NCBI GenBank assembly: GCA_903960645.1
Contig: CAJCBN010000045.1
Location: 1 to 15,324 of the forward strand
Reading direction: 5' to 3'
Length of the DNA: 15,324 bases
Source of the DNA: an uncultured Actinomycetes bacterium
GTDB lineage: Bacteria; Actinomycetota; Thermoleophilia; Gaiellales; F1-60-MAGs149
A model generated the notes under the pieces. The model did not search any database. It was given only the letters and a program-made list of their open reading frames with translations, and had not been told where the DNA came from. The stretch's first letter is position 1. Every line of letters starts with the position of its first letter. Below are positions 7,046 to 13,507 of this stretch, in pieces. The translations under genes were made by a program, and so were the position numbers.

Positions 7046-7051
7046 TAAGGT
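7046..7051 (+). promoter_or_regulatory. -10 element of the Nudix-peptidase-lyase operon
   Basis: TAAGGT ends 6 nt before the GTG at 7058. No Shine-Dalgarno is present in the gap, and no convincing -35 is seen. The spacing repeats that of era and the DeoC-like gene. Confidence 0.45.
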
Positions 7052-7057
7052 TGCCCG

Positions 7058-7612
7058 GTGGCCGAAGAACGCGAGCCGGAGTGGATCGTGCACGGCATTC
7101 GCGTGCTCCACGACGACGTCGTGCGCATCGAGGAGCATGATGTCGAGACGCCGGAGGGACGTCGCTACCGCTTCCCCCTTGTGCGCTCGCCCGGTTTTGC
7201 GAAGGTCGTCCCGATCATGCCGAACGGCGACGTGGTCCTCGTGCGTCAGTACCGCTACGCAGTCGGCGGGCAGACGCTCGAGGTGCCGGCCGGCGCGATC
7301 GATCCCGGCGAGGAGCCGAGTGAGACGGCGTGGCGCGAGCTGGCCGAGGAGGCGCTGGTCACGTGCGACCGCAGCGACCTCGAGCCGCTCGGCGAGTTCA
7401 GCACCAGTCCAGGCCGCATGGATGAGCGTGGGTACGTATTCCTTGCCCGCAACTGCCGCCCCGACCCCACCGCCGTCCAGCACGAGCCGACCCTCCCGGT
7501 GCACCTGCCGCTGGCCGACGCGATCGCGTTGATCGGCGGGGAGGTGCTGGCCGCGACGAGTGCGCTCGCCCTCCTGCTGGCGCAGCGTCGACTGGCGGGC
7601 GGAGATCGGTGA
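7058..7612 (+). CDS. Nudix hydrolase, ADP-ribose pyrophosphatase-like
   Basis: This 184-residue protein has a Nudix box spanning residues 79-101: G79, E85, then R93-E94-L95 and E97-E98, giving the expected Gly/Glu start and REUxEE core that bind Mg2+ and cleave a diphosphate bond. The usual Gly after this core is L100. The upstream strands (VVPIMPNGDVVLVRQYRY, 50-67, then EVPAGAIDPGE, 75-85) resemble ADP-ribose/nucleoside-diphosphate-sugar pyrophosphatases. The likely role is hydrolysis of ADP-ribose or related NDP-sugars in the cytosol, but Nudix specificity cannot be read from this sequence alone. The GTG start follows a -10 hexamer by 6 nt. It is the first gene of a probable operon, with the peptidase gene starting 10 nt after its stop. 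Confidence 0.92.
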   Translation: MAEEREPEWIVHGIRVLHDDVVRIEEHDVETPEGRRYRFPLVRSPGFAKVVPIMPNGDVVLVRQYRYAVGGQTLEVPAGAIDPGEEPSETAWRELAEEALVTCDRSDLEPLGEFSTSPGRMDERGYVFLARNCRPDPTAVQHEPTLPVHLPLADAIALIGGEVLAATSALALLLAQRRLAGGDR

Positions 7613-7622
7613 CACTTCGGGC

Positions 7623-9407
7623 ATGACCGCCATCACGCCGCTGGGGCCGAATGCCGAGGGGGTCCGCTGGGACCTCACCGGGATCTGCGCCGATGTCCCG
7701 TCCGCCCGCGCCCTGCTCGACGAGACGATCGTCGCGGCCGAGGCGTTCGACGCCCGTCACCGCGGCCACGTGGCCGAGCTTGATGCCCCTGGGCTCGCCG
7801 CCGCGCTGGCGGAGCTGGCGCGGATCTCGAACGCGCTGCACCGGGTCGGCTCGTACGTCGGCCTACGCCGCAGCGTCGACGTCAACGATGACGAGGCGCG
7901 TGACCTCGAGACCGTCGTGGACCAGGGAATGGTGCGCGCCCAGAACGCGCTGCGCTTCTTCGACCTCGAGTGGATCGCGCTCGACGATGCGGTGGCGCTG
8001 CCGCTGATCGACGCGTCGGAGGTGGCCGGCGATCGGCATCACCTCGTCTCGGAGCGACGCTTCCGCCCGCACGTCCTGCCCGACGATCAGGAGCGCATGC
8101 TCGCCGAGCGCGAGCCCGTCGTGTCGGCCTGGCAGAGCCTCTTCGCCCAGACGGTCTCCAACATCCGCGCGCCGTTCGACGACGGCACGGGTGAGGTCGA
8201 CAAGACGGTCGATGAGCTCCTGTCCTACGTGCACACCCCGCAGCGCGAGGTGCGCATCGCCGCGCTGGAGACGCTCTACGTCGCCCTCGAGCCGCACGGC
8301 GACGTGCTCGCCTCCTGCTACGACAGCATCGTCGCCGACCGGCTGACGATGGATCGGCTGCGCCAGTACGACGCGCCGATGTCGGCACGACACCTGTCCA
8401 ACGAGCTCGAACCGGCATGGGTCGAGGCGATGATGGAGGCGATCGAGGCGCGCTACGGCATGGCCCAGCGCTGGTTCCGACGCAAGGCCGAGCTGATGGG
8501 GGTGGATCGCCTGCACCTCGCCGACCAGTACGCCCCCCTCGGCGCGGGTCGCTCCATGCCGTACGTCGAGGCGCGCGGCATCGTGGACGACGCCTTCGGC
8601 CGCTTCTCGCCCGAGCTCACGCGCGTCACGCGCAGCGTGTTCGAGGAGTGCCGCGTCGACGCCGAGCCGCGCCCGGGCAAGCGGGGTGGAGCCTTCTGTG
8701 CCTCCGTCGCCCAGGACAGCCAGCCGTTCATCCTGCTCAACCACACGGACACCCTGCGGGATCTGATGACGTGCGCCCACGAGCTGGGTCATGGCATGCA
8801 CTTCGCGCTGTCGAGCGAGCGGCAGTCGGCGCTCTCGATGCACGCCCCGCTGGCCCTCTGCGAGGTGCCGAGCACCTTCGCCGAGCTGATCGTGTTCGAG
8901 CGCATGCTCGAGACCGAGCCGGATGCCGCGACGCGCATGGCACTGATCCGTCAGGAGCTCGAGTCGGGCTTCGCGACGGTCTTTCGCCAGACGATGATGG
9001 CCCGCTACGAGCAGGACGCGTACGGCGCACGGATGGGCGGCCAGGCACTCACCAAGGACCGGCTCGCGGAGTTCTGGCTGGCCCGCAACGAGAGCTATTA
9101 CGGCGATTCGATGGAGCTGCCCGACGGCTACCGGCGCGGCTGGAGCTACATCCCGCACTTCATCAACACGCGCTTCTACACCTACGCCTATGCCTTCGCG
9201 CACCTGGCCAGCCTCACGCTCTACGCGCTCTACCGCGAGCAGGGTGAGGCGTTCGTGGCTCCGTACCTCGACTTCCTCGCCACGGGTGGCTCGGCCTCGC
9301 CGGGCGAACAGCTCGGCGCGTTCGGCATCGATCTCGCCGACCCGGCCACCTGGTCGAAGGGCCTGGACGAGATGGAGCGGATGCTCGAACTCGCGCTCGA
9401 GGGCTGA
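7623..9407 (+). CDS. M3-family oligoendopeptidase F-like zinc metallopeptidase
   Basis: The ATG at 7623 gives 594 residues, the usual size for PepF-type enzymes. The zinc site is HELGH (386-390) in the family setting CAHELGHGMH, with E414 of CEVPSTFAE as the likely third ligand, 24 residues on. WDLTG (16-20) near the start and the C-terminal GWSYIPHFINTRFYTYAYAF region, with catalytic-site His and Tyr residues, also fit. There is no signal peptide, so it should act in the cytosol on short peptides. A longer in-frame start at 7560 would overlap the Nudix gene by 53 nt and adds nothing family-like. It is 10 nt after the Nudix stop and 3 nt before the lyase gene. No strong Shine-Dalgarno is seen, so coupling to Nudix translation is likely. 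Confidence 0.95.
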   Translation: MTAITPLGPNAEGVRWDLTGICADVPSARALLDETIVAAEAFDARHRGHVAELDAPGLAAALAELARISNALHRVGSYVGLRRSVDVNDDEARDLETVVDQGMVRAQNALRFFDLEWIALDDAVALPLIDASEVAGDRHHLVSERRFRPHVLPDDQERMLAEREPVVSAWQSLFAQTVSNIRAPFDDGTGEVDKTVDELLSYVHTPQREVRIAALETLYVALEPHGDVLASCYDSIVADRLTMDRLRQYDAPMSARHLSNELEPAWVEAMMEAIEARYGMAQRWFRRKAELMGVDRLHLADQYAPLGAGRSMPYVEARGIVDDAFGRFSPELTRVTRSVFEECRVDAEPRPGKRGGAFCASVAQDSQPFILLNHTDTLRDLMTCAHELGHGMHFALSSERQSALSMHAPLALCEVPSTFAELIVFERMLETEPDAATRMALIRQELESGFATVFRQTMMARYEQDAYGARMGGQALTKDRLAEFWLARNESYYGDSMELPDGYRRGWSYIPHFINTRFYTYAYAFAHLASLTLYALYREQGEAFVAPYLDFLATGGSASPGEQLGAFGIDLADPATWSKGLDEMERMLELALEG

Positions 9408-9410
9408 GGC

Positions 9411-10643
9411 GTGCCCGTCGTCGCACGGCTTGATGCGGTACCGGGCGAAGGGGCGTTCTACGCCGACGACCTGATGGCCATCCGCGCGGGCGCGCAGCAC
9501 GACGGCTTCGCGTACGTCGGCGACCCGATCACCCCGGGCCACGCCGCGGTCCGCGCCGCAGCTCGCGGGGTGCTGCTGCGCATTGAGACGGCCGCGGGTG
9601 CCGTCGGCTGGGGCGATGTCGTGGCCGTGCAGTACTCGGGTGTCGGCGGTCGCGACGCACCGGTTGACCCGGCCGCGTTGGCGCCGGAGCTGGCGCTGGC
9701 TGGCGACGCGCTCCAGGCGGCCGGCGAGCTCGACTACGCCGCCGCCTGCCGGCTCGTGGAAGACCTCCGGCACGACGGGCGGCAGCTGCACACCGCCGTC
9801 CGCTACGGCCTCAGCCAGGCGCTGCTGGCCGCCATGGCGGCCGAAGCAGGCACGAGTCCGCTGCGCATCCTCGCACCGCTGACGGGTCTCACCGCACCGT
9901 CGCTGCGGCCCGTCTACGCGCAGTCGGGTGACGATCGTCAGCTGAACGCAGACCGCATGATCCTGCGCGGCGTCGAGGTGCTGCCGCACGGGCTCTTCAA
10001 CTCTCTCGAGGCCTTCGGCGACGACGGCGGGCGCTTCCTCGACTACCTGCGCTGGCTGCGCCGCCGGGTCGACGCGCTGGGCTCCCCGGGCTACGCACCA
10101 CACCTGCACCTCGATGTCTACGGCATGCTCGGGCACGTCACGGAACTCGACGTCAACCGCATGGCGGACTTCCTGGCCGTGGCTGAGCAGGCGGCCGACG
10201 TCCTGCCGCTGGCGATCGAGGCCCCGTGCTTCGGCCTCGACACCGAGAGCACCATCGACGTGCTCGCGCGGCTGCGGGCCGAGCTGCAGCAGCGGGGCGT
10301 GGGGGTCGCGCTCGTGGCGGACGAGTTCTGCAACGGCGACGAGGACGTGGCGCGCTTTGTGGCAGCCGGAGCGGTGGACCTGATCCAGATCAAGATGCCC
10401 GACCTCGGCTGCCTGACCGAGGCGATCGCCGCTGCGGTCGCCTGTCGTGCCGGCGGACTCGGCGTCTTCATCGGCGGCTCCTGCGCGGAGACGGAGGTCA
10501 GCGCCGTCGCGAGCGTGCAGGTCGCGCTCGCCGTCGAGGCCGATCAGGTGCTCGCCAAGCCGGGCATGGGCGTGGACGAGGGCGTGACGATTGTGCGCAA
10601 CGCGATGCGCCGCGCGCTCGTCGACTGGGAGCGGACGGCCTAG
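9411..10643 (+). CDS. mal: Methylaspartate ammonia-lyase
   Basis: This 410-residue enolase-superfamily protein closely follows the clostridial methylaspartate ammonia-lyase I recall: GAQHDGFAYVG (27-37), AVQYSGVGGRD (72-82), RLHTA-like QLHTAVRYG (125-133), AQSGDDR (170-176), LPHGLFN (191-197), HLDVYG (233-238), LVADEFCN (301-308), QIKMPDLG (326-333), GGSCAET (355-361) and VLAKPGMGVDEG (380-391). The catalytic H193 and K328 and Mg2+ ligands D235, E270 and D304 are all present, so it should interconvert (2S,3S)-3-methylaspartate and mesaconate plus ammonia (EC 4.3.1.2). The usual partner, B12-dependent glutamate mutase, is not in the window. The GTG start follows the peptidase stop by 3 nt. Its stop shares a CTAG with the convergent permease gene. 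Confidence 0.95.
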   Translation: MPVVARLDAVPGEGAFYADDLMAIRAGAQHDGFAYVGDPITPGHAAVRAAARGVLLRIETAAGAVGWGDVVAVQYSGVGGRDAPVDPAALAPELALAGDALQAAGELDYAAACRLVEDLRHDGRQLHTAVRYGLSQALLAAMAAEAGTSPLRILAPLTGLTAPSLRPVYAQSGDDRQLNADRMILRGVEVLPHGLFNSLEAFGDDGGRFLDYLRWLRRRVDALGSPGYAPHLHLDVYGMLGHVTELDVNRMADFLAVAEQAADVLPLAIEAPCFGLDTESTIDVLARLRAELQQRGVGVALVADEFCNGDEDVARFVAAGAVDLIQIKMPDLGCLTEAIAAAVACRAGGLGVFIGGSCAETEVSAVASVQVALAVEADQVLAKPGMGVDEGVTIVRNAMRRALVDWERTA

Positions 10644-11383
10644 AGCAGCCCGATCAGGCCGCGGATGGCGGTCACCAGCGCGAGGCCGATCAGGAGCCAC
10701 AGCATGCGGGAGCGGAAGCGCGAGGTGTCGGAGCCGTGGAACAGTCGGTGTCCAAGCCACGAGCCGAGCACCAGCGCAGGCACGCACAACGCCACCGTCA
10801 CGAGCACCGCTCGGTCGAGGAGACCACCGACGCCGAAGCTGGCGACGGCGACGAGGTCGAGCACCAGGAAGCAGGCCATCATCGAGGCGCGCGAGACGTG
10901 GGCGCCGCGCTCGGTGCCGAGGAAGAACAGTGCAATCGGCGGTCCGCTGATACCGAACGCGCCGTTCAGCAGCCCGGCAATCCCGCCGACGCCGACGGTC
11001 GCCGCCGCACCGGGGGCGGGTCGGGGAGTTGCACTGCGCACGAGCAGCAGCGCGGCGATGGCAATCACGGCGGCGATGCCGATGCGGGCCAGGTCGGCGG
11101 GCAGCCGGATCAGGACGATGGCACCGAGCGGCGTCAGCACGACCGCGCCGGCGAGCAAGGTCAGGACGGGGCGCCACTCGATCCGGCGAAAGACCGGGGG
11201 CAGTAGCATCAGCCCGACGAGGACCTCGAGCACGAGCACCGTCGGGACGGCGACCGCCGGGGATGCGAACACGGAGATGCCGGCCACGCCGATCATCGCG
11301 AACCCGAAGCCGCTGTACCCGCGCACGCCGGCCGCCACGAAGATGATCGCGACCACGAGCAGGAGGGACAGAGGGTCGGTCAC
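10640..11383 (-). CDS. TauE/SafE-family membrane permease
   Basis: From the GTG at 11383 the product is 247 residues and mostly hydrophobic, with about eight membrane segments. The two family repeats are visible: GVRGYSGFGFAMIG near residues 19-32 and GIAGLLNGAFGISGPPIALFF in the second half. The family exports or imports small organic or sulfur anions such as sulfite, sulfoacetate or sulfolactate across the inner membrane. The substrate here is unknown. A -10 hexamer (TAGGCT) ends 7 nt before the GTG, which decides this start over longer in-frame ones that run through the tRNA gene. It is convergent with the lyase gene and shares stop-codon bases with it, so a shared pathway is not implied. 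Confidence 0.9.
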   Translation of the reverse strand: MTDPLSLLLVVAIIFVAAGVRGYSGFGFAMIGVAGISVFASPAVAVPTVLVLEVLVGLMLLPPVFRRIEWRPVLTLLAGAVVLTPLGAIVLIRLPADLARIGIAAVIAIAALLLVRSATPRPAPGAAATVGVGGIAGLLNGAFGISGPPIALFFLGTERGAHVSRASMMACFLVLDLVAVASFGVGGLLDRAVLVTVALCVPALVLGSWLGHRLFHGSDTSRFRSRMLWLLIGLALVTAIRGLIGLL

Positions 11384-11390
11384 GCGATCA

Positions 11391-11396
11391 AGCCTA
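11391..11396 (-). promoter_or_regulatory. -10 element of the TauE-like gene
   Basis: On the minus strand TAGGCT (11396-11391) ends 7 nt before the GTG. The same hexamer occurs before the DeoC-like gene. A leaderless transcript is suggested. The site lies between the permease start and the tRNA 3' end. Confidence 0.45.
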
Positions 11397-11416
11397 CGGG
11401 CGACGATGGTCGCGGA

Positions 11417-11500
11417 TGCCGGGGGCGGGGCTCGAACCCGCACGTTGTTGCCAACGCCGGATTTTGAGTCCGGTGCGTCTACCAGTTCCGCCACCCCGGC
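11417..11500 (-). tRNA. tRNA-Leu (anticodon CAA)
   Basis: The 84-nt gene folds as a class II tRNA. The acceptor arms GCCGGGG/CCCCGGC pair fully with discriminator A. The anticodon arm CCGGA/TCCGG has loop CTCAAAA, giving anticodon CAA for UUG codons. A long variable arm (CGTTG-GCAA-CAACG) is typical of tRNA-Leu, and the T arm is GCGGG-TTCGAGC-CCCGC. The 3' CCA is not encoded. A -10-like TATCCT lies 12 nt upstream on the minus strand (11518-11513). The TauE-like gene starts 33 nt downstream on the same strand, and glnA diverges from it. Confidence 0.97.
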
Positions 11501-11512
11501 CGGGGGAACGTC

Positions 11513-11518
11513 AGGATA
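11513..11518 (-). promoter_or_regulatory. -10-like element of tRNA-Leu
   Basis: On the minus strand TATCCT ends 12 nt before the first tRNA base, a usual distance for a short tRNA 5' leader. The -35 is not clear. It is back-to-back with the glnA -10 at 11543. Confidence 0.4.
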
Positions 11519-11542
11519 TCGCGACCATCCGATCCTGTGTGC

Positions 11543-11548
11543 TACCTT
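11543..11548 (+). promoter_or_regulatory. -10 element of glnA within a motif shared with rpsO
   Basis: TACCTT sits in GTGCTACCTTGCGC (11539-11552). The rpsO upstream region carries the same 14-nt string with one difference. With a start about 7 nt downstream, glnA would have a leader of about 92 nt. No clear -35 is seen. Confidence 0.45.
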
Positions 11549-11575
11549 GCGCTCGTGGTCGGCAATGGCGCTGCC

Positions 11576-11610
11576 CACGACGCGACGAGGCGTCCCTCCG
11601 TCGCGGCGTG
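11576..11610 (+). promoter_or_regulatory. Strong hairpin in the glnA leader
   Basis: Arms CACG (11576-11579) and CGCGACGAGG (11581-11590) pair with CCT (11595-11597), CGTCGCG (11599-11605) and CGTG (11607-11610). The loop is CGTC, with one bulged C and one A/G mismatch. There is no T-run afterwards, so it is not a classic terminator. It ends 36 nt before the glnA ATG and may control mRNA stability or expression. Confidence 0.45.
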
Positions 11611-11646
11611 CCCGGTGGGGCGACGCCGCAGGAAACGGAGACGCAC

Positions 11647-12972
11647 ATGACCAAGAAGGAACTCCTCGCGAAGTGCAAGGCGGAGAACGTCCGCTTCGTG
11701 CGGCTGCAGTTCACTGAGCTGTACGGCCACCTCAAGAACGTCCAGATCCCCGTCGAGGAGATCTCCAAGGCCCTCGACAACGAGATGATGTTCGACGGGT
11801 CGTCGATCCGCGGTTACAAGCGCATCGAGCAGTCGGACATGTACTTCAAGCCGGACATCAACACGTTCGCCGTCCTGCCGTGGCTCGGCCGGCCCTCCGG
11901 CAACGTCGCCCGGATCATCTGCGACGTGCTGGATCCCGACGGCAGCCCCTTCCCGGGCGACCCCCGCGGAGCGCTCAAGCGCCAGATCGCCGAGGCCAAG
12001 AAGATGGGCTTCACCATGAACGTCGGCCCGGAGGCCGAGTTCTTCATCTTCAAGCGCGCCGAGGACGGCACGCCGACCGTCGACCCGCACGACACCGCCG
12101 GCTACTTCGACGTCGGCCCGATGGACAAGGGCGAGAACGTCCGTCGCGCCATCGAGGACACGCTGGTGCAGCTCGGCTTCAACATCGAGGTGTCGCACCA
12201 CGAGGTCGCGATCGGCCAGCACGAGATCGGCTTCCGTCACGCCGATGCTCTCACGTGCGCCGACAACCTGACCACCTTCCGCTACGTGGTGCGCTCGGTC
12301 GCCGAGCAGAACGGCATGCACGCGACGTTCATGCCCAAGCCGATCTTCGGCCAGAACGGCTCCGGGATGCACTGCAACATGTCGCTGTCGAAGGCCGGCC
12401 GCAACACGTTCTTCGATCCCAAGGGGTTCGAGCAGCTGTCCGACGTGGCCCTCGGCTACATCGCCGGTCTGCTCGATCACCTGCCCGGTATCACGGCCCT
12501 GGCCAACCCGACCGTCAATTCGTACAAGCGCCTCGTGCCCGGCTACGAGGCCCCGGTCTACATCGCGTGGTCGCCGGGCAACCGCTCCGCCGCGATTCGG
12601 ATCCCGGCCAAGCGCGGCAACTCCACCCGCGCCGAACTGCGCACCCCGGACCCGACGGCCAACCCGTACCTGGCCTTCACCGTGATGCTCGCGGCCGGCC
12701 TCGACGGCATCAAGCGCGGTCTCAAGCCGCCGGCACCGGTCAACCAGAACATCTACCACCTGTCCGAGGAGGAGTCGGCGAAGCTCAAGATCGCTGGGCT
12801 ACCGCATAACCTCTCGGCGGCCATCGACGCGTTCTCGCGCGACAAGGTCCTGACCCGGGCGCTCGGCGAGCACATCACCGATGCCTTCATCGCCGAGAAG
12901 CGCGCCGAGTGGAAGGACTACCAGGCGCAGGTGCATGACTGGGAGATCGAGCGCTACATGGAGACGTTCTAA
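11647..12972 (+). CDS. glnA: Glutamine synthetase, type I-alpha
   Basis: This 441-residue enzyme makes glutamine from glutamate, ammonia and ATP. It has FDGSSI (49-54, with ammonium-binding D50), GPEAEFF (127-133), HHEVAIGQHEI (184-194), NGSGMHCN (237-244), NSYKRL (291-296), GNRSAAIRI (311-319) and ELRTPDPTANPYL (330-342). The length and NIYHLSEEE (368-376), in place of the adenylylation-site motif NLYDLPPEE, place it in GSI-alpha, the Bacillus-like type that is not adenylylated. R59 in YKRIEQSDMYF matches the Arg needed for feedback inhibition by glutamine in that group. It acts as a cytosolic dodecamer. The ATG follows a GGAAACGGAG Shine-Dalgarno region; longer in-frame starts would run into the tRNA. 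It has its own promoter and leader hairpin. Confidence 0.98.
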   Translation: MTKKELLAKCKAENVRFVRLQFTELYGHLKNVQIPVEEISKALDNEMMFDGSSIRGYKRIEQSDMYFKPDINTFAVLPWLGRPSGNVARIICDVLDPDGSPFPGDPRGALKRQIAEAKKMGFTMNVGPEAEFFIFKRAEDGTPTVDPHDTAGYFDVGPMDKGENVRRAIEDTLVQLGFNIEVSHHEVAIGQHEIGFRHADALTCADNLTTFRYVVRSVAEQNGMHATFMPKPIFGQNGSGMHCNMSLSKAGRNTFFDPKGFEQLSDVALGYIAGLLDHLPGITALANPTVNSYKRLVPGYEAPVYIAWSPGNRSAAIRIPAKRGNSTRAELRTPDPTANPYLAFTVMLAAGLDGIKRGLKPPAPVNQNIYHLSEEESAKLKIAGLPHNLSAAIDAFSRDKVLTRALGEHITDAFIAEKRAEWKDYQAQVHDWEIERYMETF

Positions 12973-13011
12973 GTCTCAGCACGACGCCTCCGCGGTGCCG
13001 CAGCGGGGTTC

Positions 13012-13053
13012 GCGTTCCTCCGGTCCATGTCCAGCATGGGCCGGAGGAGGCGC
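13012..13053 (+). terminator. Terminator-like hairpin after glnA
   Basis: CCTCCGG-T-CCATG (13017-13029) pairs with CATGG-G-CCGGAGG (13035-13047) around a TCCAG loop, giving 13 pairs including one T-G. The stem extends outward through TT/AG and GCG/CGC with one bulge. It lies 40 nt past the glnA stop and before the rpsO promoter. No T-run follows, as is common for GC-rich actinobacterial hairpins, so termination strength is uncertain. Confidence 0.55.
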
Positions 13054-13081
13054 ACCCGGCGCATCCGCCACCATCGGGTGA

Positions 13082-13087
13082 TACCTT
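13082..13087 (+). promoter_or_regulatory. -10 element of rpsO within a motif shared with glnA
   Basis: TACCTT sits in GTGATACCTTGCGC (13078-13091), which matches the glnA site at 13 of 14 positions. A start about 7 nt downstream would give rpsO a leader of about 73 nt. Confidence 0.45.
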
Positions 13088-13090
13088 GCG

Positions 13091-13130
13091 CAGCGACCGC
13101 CCATGCGGCTGCCGGGCATTTTCGCTCCGG
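13091..13130 (+). promoter_or_regulatory. Structured rpsO leader, candidate S15 autoregulation site
   Basis: Two small hairpins can form. The first is CCGC-CCAT-GCGG (13097-13108), flanked by CAG/CTG. The second is CCGG-GC (13112-13117) paired with GC-T-CCGG (13124-13130) around loop ATTTTC. S15 represses its own mRNA through leader structures in several bacteria, and structures differ by lineage. The role here is inferred only from position. Confidence 0.3.
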
Positions 13131-13166
13131 GGCTGCAGGTGCGGCGACTGACCAGGAGGTGGCCGA

Positions 13167-13436
13167 ATGGGCCTCACGAACGAGCAGAAGACCGAGATCA
13201 TTGGGCAGCACGGCAAGACCGCTGCTGACACCGGATCGACGGAAGTCCAGGTGGCGCTCCTTACCACCCGTATCAATGAGCTCACCGAGCACCTCCGGTT
13301 CCACAAGCACGACCATCACTCGCGTCGCGGTCTGCTCAAGATGGTGGGACGCCGTCGGCGTCTCCTCCAGTACCTCCAGCGTGAGGATGTCGAGCGGTAC
13401 CGCGCGATCGTGAAGGAACTCGGCCTGCGCCGCTAA
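13167..13436 (+). CDS. rpsO: 30S ribosomal protein S15
   Basis: The 89-residue length is exactly usual for S15, a primary binder of the 16S rRNA central domain that promotes binding of S6 and S18. It has the family signature in order: GSTEVQVALLTTRI (23-36), LTEHLRFHKHDHHSRRGLL (39-57) and VGRRRRLLQYL (60-70). The HKHDHHSRRGL segment contacts rRNA. A strong Shine-Dalgarno, AGGAGGTG, lies 7 nt before the ATG. pnp follows 71 nt downstream on the same strand, the near-universal rpsO-pnp order, so the two are probably co-transcribed. Confidence 0.98.
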   Translation: MGLTNEQKTEIIGQHGKTAADTGSTEVQVALLTTRINELTEHLRFHKHDHHSRRGLLKMVGRRRRLLQYLQREDVERYRAIVKELGLRR

Positions 13437-13453
13437 GGGCGCCCGAGGAAGAA

Positions 13454-13481
13454 TGGCGGCACGCGGGACGCGTGGCCGCTG
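13454..13481 (+). promoter_or_regulatory. Hairpin in the rpsO-pnp spacer
   Basis: GCGGC-ACGCG (13456-13465) pairs with CGCGT (13469-13473) and GCCGC (13475-13479) around a GGA loop with one bulged G, extended by two G-T pairs. No T-run follows. In E. coli a hairpin in this spacer is cut by RNase III and mediates PNPase autoregulation; the same role here is an analogy. Confidence 0.45.
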
Positions 13482-13507
13482 GCAGCAGAAGAAGGGAAGT
13501 ACCCACT

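Noticed and set aside
7863..11177. Very long open frame on the minus strand (1104 codons) across the peptidase, lyase and permease genes
   Set aside because: It lies antisense to the clearly identified peptidase and lyase genes, and its product is low-complexity Arg/Ala/Val/Glu/His-rich sequence without recognisable domains. Stop codons are rare in such frames at this GC content.
11416..11646. Upstream in-frame extension of glnA
   Set aside because: It would translate through the tRNA-Leu gene and the promoter. The ATG at 11647 gives the family N-terminus and has a Shine-Dalgarno.
13012..13053. Hairpin after glnA as an attenuator or riboswitch for rpsO
   Set aside because: It lies before the likely rpsO promoter at 13082, so it belongs to the glnA 3' end. 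A terminator-like role is the simpler reading.
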